A stretch of DNA of 56,641 nt. Origin: BOKZ01 sp040900165 (GTDB lineage Bacteria; Patescibacteriota; UBA1384; 2-12-FULL-50-11). The DNA lies in the NCBI GenBank assembly GCA_040900165.1, contig JBBDZM010000020.1, positions 1 to 56,641 on the forward strand, read 5' to 3'. The position numbers and the translations under genes are program-made. Positions 7,685-15,858 of the stretch are shown in pieces. Below the pieces are notes generated by a model. It worked only from the letters and a program-made list of their open reading frames with translations, was not told the origin of the DNA and searched no databases. How positions within the stretch are numbered: position 1 is the first letter of the stretch; each line of letters starts with the position of its first letter.

Positions 7685-8176
7685 ATGGAGGGACAGAGAA
7701 AAGGCTTTTTACGCAACTCAATTTTCGGCGCGGAAGACAGCTTAGTCTCCACCGTTGGCTTGCTCTCGGGAGTTAGTTTTGCCGGGCTTTCGAGCCGGGA
7801 AATTGTTGTGAGTGGCGTCATATTGATAGTGGTAGAAGCTCTGTCGATGGGAGCGGGGACCTATATCGCCGATGACTCCACTAACCAGTTAGAGACGGTT
7901 AAATCCGAGCGCGAGAATCAGCTCTACAATGCCGTGGTAATGTTTATATCGTATGTGTTAGTTGGCTTGATTCCATTGAGCCCGTATTTACTTGGCGGCG
8001 ATACGCGAATCGCTTTTTACTACTCACTCGGCGCGACGCTGTTTGCGTTGTTTTGCCTGGGAATCTTCCGAGGGTTTTACGTTGGCCGGTCAATCTGGAA
8101 AAGTGCCGTCAAAATTGCTCTGATTGGCTCCGTCACTGCCGGCGTTGGCATAGCCGTTGGACTTTTGTTGCGTTAG
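7685..8176 (+). CDS. VIT1/CCC1-family membrane transporter
   Basis: A 163-residue membrane protein resembling the VIT1/CCC1 iron/manganese transporter family. The N-terminal pattern FGAEDSLVSTVGLLSGVSFAG corresponds to the family's FGxxDGLVSxxGLxxG signature, with Glu-Asp in the metal-site helix. The following EALSMGAGTYIADDS matches the conserved second helix (normally A-x-S-M-A-x-G-E-Y). About four to five membrane segments are visible. It is shorter than typical members (about 230), mostly in the cytoplasmic loop. Such proteins move Fe(II) or Mn(II) out of the cytosol. The ATG at 7685 has no ribosome-binding site; a TATACT box lies at 7659-7664. Confidence 0.8.
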   Translation: MEGQRKGFLRNSIFGAEDSLVSTVGLLSGVSFAGLSSREIVVSGVILIVVEALSMGAGTYIADDSTNQLETVKSERENQLYNAVVMFISYVLVGLIPLSPYLLGGDTRIAFYYSLGATLFALFCLGIFRGFYVGRSIWKSAVKIALIGSVTAGVGIAVGLLLR

Positions 8177-8180
8177 GTAC

Positions 8181-8208
8181 TTGATTTATTTGTAAATTTC
8201 GTTAGAAT
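8181..8208 (+). promoter_or_regulatory. Promoter of the 8251 gene
   Basis: TTGATT at 8181-8186, 16-base spacer, TAGAAT at 8203-8208. A leader of about 35 bases would follow, with a GAAAAGAG purine stretch just before the ATG at 8251. Confidence 0.55.
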
Positions 8209-8250
8209 TTCTACACGCACTTAGACATCATGAATCACGGATGAAAAGAG

Positions 8251-8826
8251 ATGGGAACAATACTATTAATTCTCGCCCTTTGCACCAGCCAACCGGCCGG
8301 CGCCACGACTCAACAAAGTCTAGAAGAGCTTTTCCGATCGCAGCTATCAGTTGCCGATCGAACCAAAGTTCTGCTCGACTGGAGCCACAAGTTCGGTGAC
8401 TCCGGTATCGAGCCGCTGGTTGCCACTGACAGTATCAGTGTAATCAGCAACGATGATCGCCTGAAGGTTATCAAGCGCTTCATTGGCGACTTTAAGCTGC
8501 GCCGGGAGTTGCTAGAAAAGGCTGGAGTCTACGCAACAGCCCGCTCTGGTGACAAAATCGCCAGCTCTGACTTCGACACGGTCAAAAAAATCGTCGAGAA
8601 GGATGGCTACGACAAATGGGTCAAGGAGTACGTCAGCTACCTGGACACCGGCCTTTTTGCCCGCTACGTAGCAATTGACGACGACAAGCGACCGCATAAA
8701 GTAGTATCCGTGACCTTCGGAGGACACGAGCCAGGCTACTTGATCCGGCTTTACTTCTTCTACCGGCTGACAAAAGAAGATTGGGCGCTCGATTTCATTC
8801 TTCCCCAGATTGAAGTCCCGGCCTAG
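8251..8826 (+). CDS. Secreted hypothetical protein, 191 residues
   Basis: I do not recognise the family. The N-terminus (MGTILLILALCTSQPAGATT) is a short signal peptide with an Ala-x-Ala-like cleavage region. The mature part is mixed charged and helical, with no cysteines and no recognisable catalytic motif, and ends shortly after a hydrophobic, Tyr/Phe-rich segment (GYLIRLYFFYRL). It has its own promoter and a strong terminator, so it is a single-gene transcript. An exported, cell-envelope or substrate-binding role is possible but not shown. Confidence 0.7.
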   Translation: MGTILLILALCTSQPAGATTQQSLEELFRSQLSVADRTKVLLDWSHKFGDSGIEPLVATDSISVISNDDRLKVIKRFIGDFKLRRELLEKAGVYATARSGDKIASSDFDTVKKIVEKDGYDKWVKEYVSYLDTGLFARYVAIDDDKRPHKVVSVTFGGHEPGYLIRLYFFYRLTKEDWALDFILPQIEVPA

Positions 8827-8842
8827 TCGGTCACACTTCCCC

Positions 8843-8869
8843 GCTCCGGCTTCGGCCGGAGCTTTTTTT
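8843..8869 (+). terminator. Strong intrinsic terminator
   Basis: GCTCCGGC, tetraloop TTCG, GCCGGAGC (8-bp perfect stem, 8843-8862) followed by seven T. It ends the 8251 gene and sits between it and the convergent tRNA-Arg. Confidence 0.95.
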
Positions 8870-8873
8870 ATTG

Positions 8874-8946
8874 CGCCCTGGGAGGGATTCGAACCCCCGA
8901 CCAAGTGCTTAGAACGCACCTGCTCTATCCACTGAGCTACCAGGGC
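8874..8946 (-). tRNA. tRNA-Arg (TCT)
   Basis: Acceptor arms GCCCTGG/CCAGGGC pair fully. The D stem is GCTC/GAGC, the anticodon stem GGTGC/GCACT with loop GTTCTAA (anticodon TCT), and the T arm GGGGTTCGAATCCCT. Discriminator is G; CCA is not encoded. Position 32 is G, which is less usual. Confidence 0.94.
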
Positions 8947-8973
8947 TTGACCCGTATTTTATCGCAATTCCAA

Positions 8974-9001
8974 TTGCAGATACAGCTTTATACGGTATAT
9001 T
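8974..9001 (+). promoter_or_regulatory. Promoter of the HD-domain gene (leaderless)
   Basis: TTGCAG at 8974-8979, 16-base spacer, TATATT at 8996-9001. The ATG at 9009 lies seven bases beyond the -10 box, leaving essentially no leader. Confidence 0.65.
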
Positions 9002-9008
9002 TTAGGTG

Positions 9009-9575
9009 ATGTTAACTCGCGATGACGCCTACAAACTACTAACCGATCACGTCAAAAATCAGAACCTGATTCGCCACTGCTTGGCTGTAGAAGTATCAAT
9101 GAATGCGTTGGCTCGCTACTTTCAGGCCGACGAAGAGTCGTGGGGCATTGCTGGCTTACTCCACGATGCCGACTGGGAAATCACCCGCGACACCCCGGAA
9201 GTTCACGCGAAAGTGGTGGCCGAATGGCTGGAGGATTGGGATTTGGGCGACGAAGGCATTAAAGAAGCAATCCTAGCACATAATCATTTCCATAACGGCG
9301 CCGAGCCGCCGCGCAACCAAATGGAGTGGTCGCTGTACTGCTGCGACGAACTAACTGGCCTAATTGTTGCCTGTGCGCTGGTCCAGCCCAATAAAAATCT
9401 AGAAACGCTGACCGTCGAATCGGTAATGCGCAAGTTTCCCCAGAAGGCCTTTGCCGCCGGGGTAGACCGCAGCAAAATCGAACACTGCCGACATGAGCTA
9501 GGCATTGAGCTGGAGGACTTCACTGGCATTGTGCTGGAATCAATGCAAAACATCGCCGAAGAACTCGGGCTTTAG
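9009..9575 (+). CDS. HD-domain phosphohydrolase-like protein
   Basis: A soluble 188-residue protein of the HD superfamily, whose members use a metal site to hydrolyse phosphate esters. The metal-ligand pattern is visible as H (IRHCLAVE, about residue 23), HD (GLLHDADWE, about 52), then H (VHAKVVAEW) and H (AILAHNHFH). The C-terminal half is helical. The arrangement resembles small HDIG-type proteins of unknown substrate common in bacteria. A GTG at 9006 immediately precedes the ATG; ATG 9009 is preferred because it lies seven bases after a TATATT box. It is transcribed just upstream of the glycan genes but has a separate promoter. Confidence 0.85.
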   Translation: MLTRDDAYKLLTDHVKNQNLIRHCLAVEVSMNALARYFQADEESWGIAGLLHDADWEITRDTPEVHAKVVAEWLEDWDLGDEGIKEAILAHNHFHNGAEPPRNQMEWSLYCCDELTGLIVACALVQPNKNLETLTVESVMRKFPQKAFAAGVDRSKIEHCRHELGIELEDFTGIVLESMQNIAEELGL

Positions 9576-9576
9576 C

Positions 9577-9604
9577 TTGTTTTTCTCCTAAAAAGACATA
9601 TACT
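9577..9604 (+). promoter_or_regulatory. Promoter of the deacetylase gene (leaderless)
   Basis: TTGTTT at 9577-9582, 16-base spacer, TATACT at 9599-9604, seven bases before the ATG at 9612. A near-identical arrangement (AAAAAGgCATATACT) occurs at 11755-11783 before the next small gene. Confidence 0.65.
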
Positions 9605-9611
9605 GTCCTTG

Positions 9612-11750
9612 ATGAAACTCCTAAAGGGCTTTCTAGCTTTTCTGCTAGCAGTAACCCCACTTATCGCGCTCAATCCCGACAAAGCTTCCGCCCACGAGAA
9701 CTTAGTCCCCAACCCTTCCGTTGAAACGTCTGTTGCCGGCGAGAACCGACCGGAGTTTTGGCATCAGGGTTCCAATTGGGGCAGCCGCAGCACTGTATTT
9801 TCCTACGAAAACACTGGGCTACAAGGTAACCGATCGCTAAAAGTAATGACCACCAACTACCAGTCGGGCGATGCGAAGTGGTACTTCGACCATGTCGCAG
9901 TCCAGCCAAACACTGGATACACCTACAGCGATTACTATAAATCTGATGTCGGGACCGAGTTGGTGGCCGAAGTCCTGGACGCAACCGGCGCCGTTAGCTA
10001 TCAATGGCTGGCCTGGACCGGACCAAGCAGCGACTGGAAACAAGTGAGTATCGATTTCACCACCACCGCTAACACCGCTAAGATCTCTATCTTTCACTTG
10101 CTTATCGGCAACGGCTACCTCCAAACCGACGCTTTCTCTTTAACAGACCAACACGCCCCCGGTGGCAACATCTTGAATCCTGGCTTCGAAACAGCCGATC
10201 CCAACAACCCAGCCCAGCCGTTTGCCTGGAAAACCGGTTCTTGGGGCACCAACACACCCACCTACAGCTACCAGTCAACAGGCTACGTTTCGGAGCGTAG
10301 CGGCCGGGTGGATATTACTAACTACCAATCCGGCGATGCCAAATGGTACTTCGAGCCGATTGCTGTCGAGCCAAATACTGATTATTTGTTTGAAAATTAC
10401 TACCGCGCCAATATCCTAACGTCGGTTGTCGCCCAAGTGGAAGCGGACAGTGGGGCAATCAGTTATCAATGGCTCGGCGATGTTGCCGCCAGTGCCAACT
10501 GGAAGCAAACTTCCCTACCCATTACCACGCCGGCCAATGCCGAGCGCCTGACAATTTTTCACCTGTTGGCTGGTAACGGTTTTCTAGAAACCGACAGCTA
10601 TAGCTTTGCCGAAAATCTCCAGGGCCTGGTACCAAACCCGTCGTTTGAAACGGCTGACGCCGGCAACCCGAACGCTCCCGCCCAGTGGCAAACTAATAGT
10701 TGGGGCAGCAATGCGGCCGCCTTCGAGTACCTAAACGAGGGCCACACCGGCAACCGCAGCGCCAAGGTAACCGTTAGTAACTATCAGTCTGGCGACGCCA
10801 AGTGGTGGTACGAACCGGTCGTAGTTGAACCTGGGATAGAATATGCTTTCTCTAATTTTTACCGAGCCAATATCCCAACCCGAATTGTTGTCTGGGTCGT
10901 TACCGATGCCGGAACTAACCAGTACATCGGCCTTGGCAGTGCCCCGGCCAGCGCTAACTGGATCGAATTTCACGACACCTTCACTATGCCAGTTAACGCC
11001 GCTCGGGCAACAATCCTGCATATCGTTGAGCAAAACGGGTTCCTGATCGTCGACGACTACGCTTTGGCTCTCGGCCAGATCCAAGGGTTCGACCGAGCCC
11101 TGGTAACCTTGACGTTCGACGACGGTTGGGAAGCCAACGTTGCCACCGCCTTGCCAATTATGCAGCAGCACGGCTTTCTCTCCACCCAATTCTACGCCAC
11201 GGGCTTTTTGGACGGCGAAAACTACCAGAACCTCCAGAACGTTTGGCAGTTTATCAACGCCGGCCACGAAATTGGCTCCCACTCGGTTACGCACCCGGAC
11301 CTGACGACTCTGTCGCCCGAGCAGCTTGACTATGAGTTACGTGAATCGAAGCAATTTCTCGAGAACACCTTCGGCGTCAAAGTTAAGAACTTCGCCTCGC
11401 CGTTTGGTGCCTATAACAATACGGTTATCGAGGGGATTCAGCAGTATTACCAGTCGCATCGTGGTGTTGATGTCGGCTACAACAGTAAGGATAACTTTGA
11501 CATCTGGCGTTTTAAGGTTCAGAACATGACGCCGGCCACCACGTTGGCCGAGGTTCAAGCTTGGCTGCAACACGCGGCCAGCAAGAAATTGTGGTTGATA
11601 TTGGTCTATCACAAGGTGGAAGACGTCAACGTCGGTCCGTACGATACTACCGAAGAGCAGTTTATCGCCCAAATGGCGGCGCTGGCGGCTAGCGGTATTC
11701 ACGTGGCGACGATGCAAGAAGCGATTGAAGAGCTGTCAGACCAACTCTAA
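9612..11750 (+). CDS. Secreted polysaccharide deacetylase with three carbohydrate-binding-like repeats
   Basis: A 712-residue exported protein. A signal peptide (first about 27 residues, ending near KASAHE) is followed by three homologous repeats of about 150 residues, each starting NxVPNPSxET or similar and containing the invariant NYQSGDAKW; these look like beta-sandwich carbohydrate-binding modules. The C-terminal part from about residue 497 is a NodB/CE4 deacetylase: TFDDG (motif 1, catalytic Asp pair, about 500) and HSVTHP (motif 2, metal histidines, about 556-561), then FASPFGAYN (motif 3). CE4 enzymes remove N-acetyl groups from GlcNAc polymers or peptidoglycan. Its neighbour encodes a processive-type GT2 enzyme, as in PgaB/PgaC or NodB/NodC pairs. 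Confidence 0.92.
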   Translation: MKLLKGFLAFLLAVTPLIALNPDKASAHENLVPNPSVETSVAGENRPEFWHQGSNWGSRSTVFSYENTGLQGNRSLKVMTTNYQSGDAKWYFDHVAVQPNTGYTYSDYYKSDVGTELVAEVLDATGAVSYQWLAWTGPSSDWKQVSIDFTTTANTAKISIFHLLIGNGYLQTDAFSLTDQHAPGGNILNPGFETADPNNPAQPFAWKTGSWGTNTPTYSYQSTGYVSERSGRVDITNYQSGDAKWYFEPIAVEPNTDYLFENYYRANILTSVVAQVEADSGAISYQWLGDVAASANWKQTSLPITTPANAERLTIFHLLAGNGFLETDSYSFAENLQGLVPNPSFETADAGNPNAPAQWQTNSWGSNAAAFEYLNEGHTGNRSAKVTVSNYQSGDAKWWYEPVVVEPGIEYAFSNFYRANIPTRIVVWVVTDAGTNQYIGLGSAPASANWIEFHDTFTMPVNAARATILHIVEQNGFLIVDDYALALGQIQGFDRALVTLTFDDGWEANVATALPIMQQHGFLSTQFYATGFLDGENYQNLQNVWQFINAGHEIGSHSVTHPDLTTLSPEQLDYELRESKQFLENTFGVKVKNFASPFGAYNNTVIEGIQQYYQSHRGVDVGYNSKDNFDIWRFKVQNMTPATTLAEVQAWLQHAASKKLWLILVYHKVEDVNVGPYDTTEEQFIAQMAALAASGIHVATMQEAIEELSDQL

Positions 11751-11754
11751 ACTC

Positions 11755-11783
11755 TTGTATTCTGCCCTAAAAAGGCATATACT
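11755..11783 (+). promoter_or_regulatory. Promoter of the 39-residue membrane protein gene
   Basis: TTGTAT at 11755-11760, 17-base spacer, TATACT at 11778-11783. A leader of about 28 bases follows with a GAGGGG ribosome-binding site, unlike the leaderless promoter of the gene before it. Confidence 0.65.
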
Positions 11784-11817
11784 ATTGCTCGTTATCGCGA
11801 GGGGCTAGAAAGAGCCA

Positions 11818-11937
11818 ATGTACACACTTCCAAAAGCTGGTCCAAGCACCATCGTTCACCTGGTTGCTCTGTTTGCTGCTACCGTTATTGTTTTCGGTAA
11901 ATCTGCTTACAAAGCTCTTGCCAAAAACGCTAAGTAA
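11818..11937 (+). CDS. Small membrane protein, 39 residues
   Basis: The peptide starts MYTLPKAGPST, has one hydrophobic helix (IVHLVALFAATVIVF) and a short basic tail (KALAKNAK). It has its own promoter and GAGGGG site about 15 bases before the ATG, so it is very probably translated. It lies between the deacetylase and the glycosyltransferase genes. By position it could be a small accessory subunit of the synthase, as PgaD is for PgaC, but it shows no sequence resemblance that I can recognise. Confidence 0.65.
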   Translation: MYTLPKAGPSTIVHLVALFAATVIVFGKSAYKALAKNAK

Positions 11938-11957
11938 TTTGGCGACATTTCTAATAT

Positions 11958-12977
11958 ATGAATAAAGCTACCATCGCGGTAGTCGTTCCGGCATACAACG
12001 AAGCACAAGTTATTGGCCGCTCACTGGCCTCTTTGCGACGCTGCATTGATATGCGGCATGTCTATGTGGTTAGCGACGGCTCTACCGATAAAACTGCGTC
12101 GATTGCCCGGCAACACACCGACAATGTTTTAAACTTACGTAAAAACCGCGGTAAAGCCGGTGCCCTCCAGGCATTAATCAAGAAATATTCTTTAACCGAG
12201 CGTTACCGCTATGTATTCTTTTTTGATGCCGACACGGAGATCGGTCGCAATTTCCTGCCAGAGATAAAAAAGGTTATCAAAGCCCAGCGGCCGGCTTGTG
12301 CGGTTGGTACTGTTACCAGTACCCGCAACAAGTTGATTAGCGCCTTCCGGGTCTTTGAGTACGGTTTTTCCCATATGTTTTTCAAAAACGCTCAAAACGC
12401 CATGAACACGATTGTTATTGCCCCGGGTTGCGCTGCTGTCTACCGCTCGGACGTGCTGGCAAAATTGAATTTCCACGGCGGCACGCTGACCGAGGATCTC
12501 GACTTTACAATTCAAATTCAGCACCAAAAGTACGGCCGGGTCCTCTACTGCCCGCGCGCCCGGGTATTCACCCAAGATCCAATGAGTTTTGGCGACTTTT
12601 GGAACCAAATTACCCGTTGGAACACCGGTTTTTGGCAAAACTTTTTTATGCACCGGCTTTATCGGCCAAATCGAACATTACACTTGGAAGTACTACTTTT
12701 ACTCAGTGATTTTATTCTCTGGATTGCCTTACTAGCTTTTGCCGTCTTACAGCCACTCTACTTCCTCGCTTTGTACGGCGTGTCGCTGGCAATTTTAACG
12801 ATACTGGCCACGGCCGTTATCCTCTGGGAGCGCCAGTACTGGGCGCTGCCGTACGTGCCGCTTTTCAATTTTTTCCAAATAATTAACACCGCGTCGTTTG
12901 TTTATTCGTTGTTTCGGGCAGTTTTTGGCAGAAAAGGGCGCCTTTCGTGGCAAAAAGTCGCCCGCTACGCTAACTGA
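11958..12977 (+). CDS. Membrane GT2 glycosyltransferase, processive type
   Basis: A 339-residue inverting glycosyltransferase of family 2. The GT-A domain shows VVVPAYNEA at the nucleotide site, FDADTE (DxD metal motif, about residue 91), TEDLD (base, about 176) and QITRWNTGFW (the Q-x-x-R-W motif, about 215), which marks processive enzymes such as chitin, hyaluronan, cellulose and PNAG synthases. Three C-terminal membrane segments follow. It would extend a beta-linked polysaccharide at the membrane and extrude it. Next to a deacetylase, a GlcNAc-type polymer is plausible. Start 11958 has no ribosome-binding site but follows the 39-residue gene by 20 bases. Confidence 0.9.
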   Translation: MNKATIAVVVPAYNEAQVIGRSLASLRRCIDMRHVYVVSDGSTDKTASIARQHTDNVLNLRKNRGKAGALQALIKKYSLTERYRYVFFFDADTEIGRNFLPEIKKVIKAQRPACAVGTVTSTRNKLISAFRVFEYGFSHMFFKNAQNAMNTIVIAPGCAAVYRSDVLAKLNFHGGTLTEDLDFTIQIQHQKYGRVLYCPRARVFTQDPMSFGDFWNQITRWNTGFWQNFFMHRLYRPNRTLHLEVLLLLSDFILWIALLAFAVLQPLYFLALYGVSLAILTILATAVILWERQYWALPYVPLFNFFQIINTASFVYSLFRAVFGRKGRLSWQKVARYAN

Positions 12978-12979
12978 GC

Positions 12980-13007
12980 TTGCCTTAAGGGGGTCGCCTG
13001 GTAGTAT
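12980..13007 (+). promoter_or_regulatory. Promoter of the GH26-like gene (leaderless)
   Basis: TTGCCT at 12980-12985, 16-base spacer, TAGTAT at 13002-13007, then exactly six bases to the ATG at 13014. Confidence 0.65.
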
Positions 13008-13013
13008 CAAGCC

Positions 13014-14345
13014 ATGCGACCGGGAGGGTTTTTCCTTGGACTGTTATCTATTAGCTTTGGATTATCGGCGATATTTTCGGTGTTTAACGCTGAGGCCAAG
13101 ACCCGTGTAGAAGTTAGCATTTTTTATCCCGGTGCCCCTTGGAATGTTTCTAGTCTTAATACTTTCCAGAATCAATTAGGAGTTAATTTCAGTTCCGTTA
13201 AGTGGTATATGGACTGGGACACTGCTTTTGACAGCACCGCCGCAAATAATCTCCATAACAACGGCTACCTGCCGGAGCTGACCTGGCAGCCCCAGGAGAA
13301 CGGTACGGGGGTCGATTACGACCAGGTAGTCGCCGGAAATTACGATACTTATATCAACCAAACTGCCCAAGGGGTCAAAAACCTCGGCTATCCAGTTAGG
13401 ATCAGCCTTGCCCCCGAGATGAACGCTACCTGGACGCCTTGGGGCGGACTAGCCGGGAATAACCCCAGTAATTTCAGGGCGTTTTGGAAGCACACCGTTG
13501 ATATTTTCCGCGCCCAAGGGGCTAATAATGTGTCTTGGATTTGGTCGCCGAACGTTATCCCCTACATCACCGAGCGCGTTGGCACTTACGCCCAAATGTA
13601 CCCCGGCAATAGTTACGTCGATTACATGGGCCTCGACGGCTACAACTGGGGAACTTCACAGTCCTGGTCGGTTTGGCAGAGTTTCTCGGAAGTATTTTTA
13701 GCTTCGTACAACGAACTAAAATCCGTTTCCAGCAAAGACATATTAATAATGGAAGTTGGCTCGACGGAAAAGGGCGGGGACAAAGCGGCCTGGATAACAG
13801 ATATGTATAAGCAACTAGCGAGTGGGTTTAGCCAGATCAAGGGCTTTACCTGGTTTAATATTAACAAAGAAACCGACTGGCGGATCAACTCCAGCAACTT
13901 AGCCAAACAGAGCTTTATTAACGGATATCTCGGTGTTGTTGGGGTTGCCAATAACCCATCATCGACACCAACAGCTAGTAGTCCCGCTCCTGCCACTCAA
14001 CCAGCACCAACTACTACCCAGCCACTAGATAAAGTTGTTAAAACACTCCCAACAATTGACAAAAATCCCGAAACTATCCGCTACAAAACTACCAACCCAA
14101 TCGAGCCGAAAATTGCCGGAACCAGCTACAGCAATCCTGCCCCCTTGAGTACTAACGATAAAGTCGGTGTCCTGGGCTCATTACTGATCGGTGGGACAAT
14201 GGTTGGATCGCTATTTTTCAGACGATTCCGACTACTCCACGCCCTCCATATCAAACCGACGGTAGAACCGATCGCTAAAGTTGGGCATACTTTTATTGAT
14301 GGGGTGTTTCACCCTGGCCGTTCAACCGCCACTAGAAAGCTTTGA
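13014..14345 (+). CDS. Surface-anchored GH26-like glycoside hydrolase
   Basis: A 443-residue exported enzyme. The signal peptide is followed by a TIM-barrel-like domain (about 30-305) with the GH26-type acid/base region LAPEMNATWTPWGG (Glu about 135), SWIWSPN, DYMGLDGYNWG, and a probable nucleophile in IMEVGSTEKGG (about 246). GH26 enzymes cleave beta-mannans and related glucans. A Pro/Thr/Ser-rich linker (about 310-345) leads to a C-terminal membrane helix (LGSLLIGGTMVGSLFF) with a basic RRFR stop, so the catalytic domain is displayed outside the cell. The last bases overlap the start of the M23-like gene, indicating coupled translation. It may trim the polymer made by the neighbouring genes. 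Confidence 0.85.
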   Translation: MRPGGFFLGLLSISFGLSAIFSVFNAEAKTRVEVSIFYPGAPWNVSSLNTFQNQLGVNFSSVKWYMDWDTAFDSTAANNLHNNGYLPELTWQPQENGTGVDYDQVVAGNYDTYINQTAQGVKNLGYPVRISLAPEMNATWTPWGGLAGNNPSNFRAFWKHTVDIFRAQGANNVSWIWSPNVIPYITERVGTYAQMYPGNSYVDYMGLDGYNWGTSQSWSVWQSFSEVFLASYNELKSVSSKDILIMEVGSTEKGGDKAAWITDMYKQLASGFSQIKGFTWFNINKETDWRINSSNLAKQSFINGYLGVVGVANNPSSTPTASSPAPATQPAPTTTQPLDKVVKTLPTIDKNPETIRYKTTNPIEPKIAGTSYSNPAPLSTNDKVGVLGSLLIGGTMVGSLFFRRFRLLHALHIKPTVEPIAKVGHTFIDGVFHPGRSTATRKL

Positions 14346-15025
14346 TGAGCAAAGTTAGACTGACTCAAAACTACCTGTTAGTGGTGGCGGCGACGCTGAT
14401 GATTGTGGCTGTGGCCGTTAATTACAGCCTGAATGTCGCCTTCAACGACCCAACGACCAATCAGTCTGTCGAGACTATCGCCACCCAAAAACCCGAACCG
14501 ACAGTGGAATTTGAAACTAAAAAATCAACCTTCACTTCGCCGCTCAACCAAATCGACAAGAGGGTCGCTAAGAAAAAATTTGGCACTTACGTAACACCCC
14601 AAAATTCTCCGGTTTCTCCAGAAAAGTTCACCGGCTATCACACCGGTTGGGATTTTGAGATTTTAGTCGGCGAAAAAGACAAGGACGTAGCAGTCGTAGC
14701 GTTTTGCGACGGCAAAATTGTTTATAAAAACTCTGTTAGTGGCTACGGCGGGGTATTAATTCAGCGCTGTACTATCGATAAGCAAGTAATAACCGTTTTG
14801 TACGGCCATCTGCGCCTATCTAGCATCGTCAAAAAAATTGGCGACAGCTTGGATCACGGCAGTAAGATCGGGCTACTTGGCACCGGCTTCACCGCTGAAA
14901 CCGACGGTGAGCGCAAGCATCTCCATTTTTCCCTGCATCGCGGCACGGAAATAAATTTGAAAGGATATGTCAGCAACAAACTTCAACTAATCGACTGGAT
15001 TGACCCCGCCAAGTATCTTGATTAA
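14345..15025 (+). CDS. Membrane-anchored M23-type (LytM) peptidase-like protein
   Basis: A 226-residue protein with an N-terminal membrane anchor (about residues 8-30), a spacer and an M23/LytM fold. Zinc-site residues are recognisable: HTGWD (H99, D103) and HLHF (H-x-H, about 192-194). The usual glycine-rich loops are present (GYGGVLIQRC, GLLGTGFT). M23 enzymes cut peptidoglycan cross-links; LytM-like proteins without activity can activate amidases. The zinc ligands look intact. The ATG at 14345 shares a base with the TGA of the GH26-like gene (TGATG), so the two form one operon. A TTG directly before it is less likely. Confidence 0.85.
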   Translation: MSKVRLTQNYLLVVAATLMIVAVAVNYSLNVAFNDPTTNQSVETIATQKPEPTVEFETKKSTFTSPLNQIDKRVAKKKFGTYVTPQNSPVSPEKFTGYHTGWDFEILVGEKDKDVAVVAFCDGKIVYKNSVSGYGGVLIQRCTIDKQVITVLYGHLRLSSIVKKIGDSLDHGSKIGLLGTGFTAETDGERKHLHFSLHRGTEINLKGYVSNKLQLIDWIDPAKYLD

Positions 15026-15031
15026 AAAAAT

Positions 15032-15059
15032 GGGCCTAACGATCGTTATCGCTAGGCCC
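15032..15059 (-). terminator. Terminator of the pyrE-like gene
   Basis: GGGCCTA and TAGGCCC (7 bp) enclose an inner CGAT/ATCG stem. On the minus strand the hairpin is followed by CCATTTTTTT. The TAG stop codon of the pyrE-like gene is part of the stem. Confidence 0.85.
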
Positions 15060-15714
15060 GGACAAGGTCTGCTTGCCTCAGCCCATCGAGAAACTCTTGG
15101 CCATGACCGAAATCGGTCCGGATCGATTCGTAGCCAAAGTTGCGGCAGAGTGGACAGATCATTGGAGGATAGGTGTTGTTGAATGGTATCACCGTCGCAG
15201 GGTGAAACTCTGGCACACCGAGAGTCCCCGCGGTTGCTTTACCGTGACTACACAAAGCTACCACTCCCACTACTTCCGCGCGTTTATGTCTGGCCATTGC
15301 CACTGCCTTTCTGACTGTCTCGCCGGAAGTGACGACGTCCTCCACCACTAACACCTGTTTTTGGTAGAGTGCATACATCCCATTCATTGGCTCTTGCCAA
15401 TCGAAGCGACCATCCGGCAACTTAGTCGTCTCAACCAAATTAACTACCGGCTGACGATATATCCCTTGCAACAAGTTGGTACACCAGCCGGCCAGGTCGT
15501 TGCCCTTGCTGGCCACGCCCATAACCGTGTCAATTTTCCCGCTTATTCCGGAGATCATCTCAGCGGCTACCCAACCAGCTAGCCGGTCGGTGGCGTTGCG
15601 GATAACCGCCCCGGCGTCGAAGATGCCATCACTGTGACGCCCGCTTGCTAGAACAAAGTGGCCGCTAACAATTGCGCCACATTCACCAACAGCTTGAATT
15701 AATTGTTCGCTCAT
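15052..15714 (-). CDS. pyrE: Orotate phosphoribosyltransferase-like protein
   Basis: A 220-residue type I phosphoribosyltransferase. The PRPP-binding loop VLVVEDVVTSGET is the clearest signature, and VSGHFVLASGRHSDG at the N-terminus matches the OPRT family pattern (FxLxSGxxS). PyrE joins orotate to PRPP in pyrimidine synthesis or salvage. A C-terminal extension carries two cysteines (MICPLC). Substrate identity is uncertain because many PyrE-like proteins in reduced genomes act on other bases. Start 15714 was chosen because MSEQLIQAVG fits the family; the frame is open to 15747 (GTG). No other pyrimidine gene is nearby. Confidence 0.85.
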   Translation of the reverse strand: MSEQLIQAVGECGAIVSGHFVLASGRHSDGIFDAGAVIRNATDRLAGWVAAEMISGISGKIDTVMGVASKGNDLAGWCTNLLQGIYRQPVVNLVETTKLPDGRFDWQEPMNGMYALYQKQVLVVEDVVTSGETVRKAVAMARHKRAEVVGVVALCSHGKATAGTLGVPEFHPATVIPFNNTYPPMICPLCRNFGYESIRTDFGHGQEFLDGLRQADLVRA

Positions 15715-15804
15715 GTATATGTGCACCGCCGCTGCGGCCCTCTTCACGAATATAATTCAATACTAAAATTTGTCGAGCAATAAATACTTACCTGCCATCT
15801 TCCT

Positions 15805-15830
15805 AAATAACCCACCCCCCTGGGTTATTT
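15805..15830. terminator. Bidirectional-type hairpin terminator
   Basis: AAATAACCCA, a loop of six C, TGGGTTATTT: a perfect 10-bp stem with A/T-rich ends on both strands. It lies downstream of the GIY-YIG gene (minus strand) and upstream of pyrE. Confidence 0.75.
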
Positions 15831-15858
15831 ATTTTAACCTGTAAAAGAAAACCACCCT

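Noticed and set aside
8512..8919. 135-codon frame opposite the 8251 gene and tRNA-Arg
   Set aside because: It runs through the terminator and tRNA-Arg antisense regions and has no start signal or domain.
12192..12653. 153-codon frame opposite the GT2 gene
   Set aside because: It is antisense to a gene with all GT2 motifs and has no own start signal.
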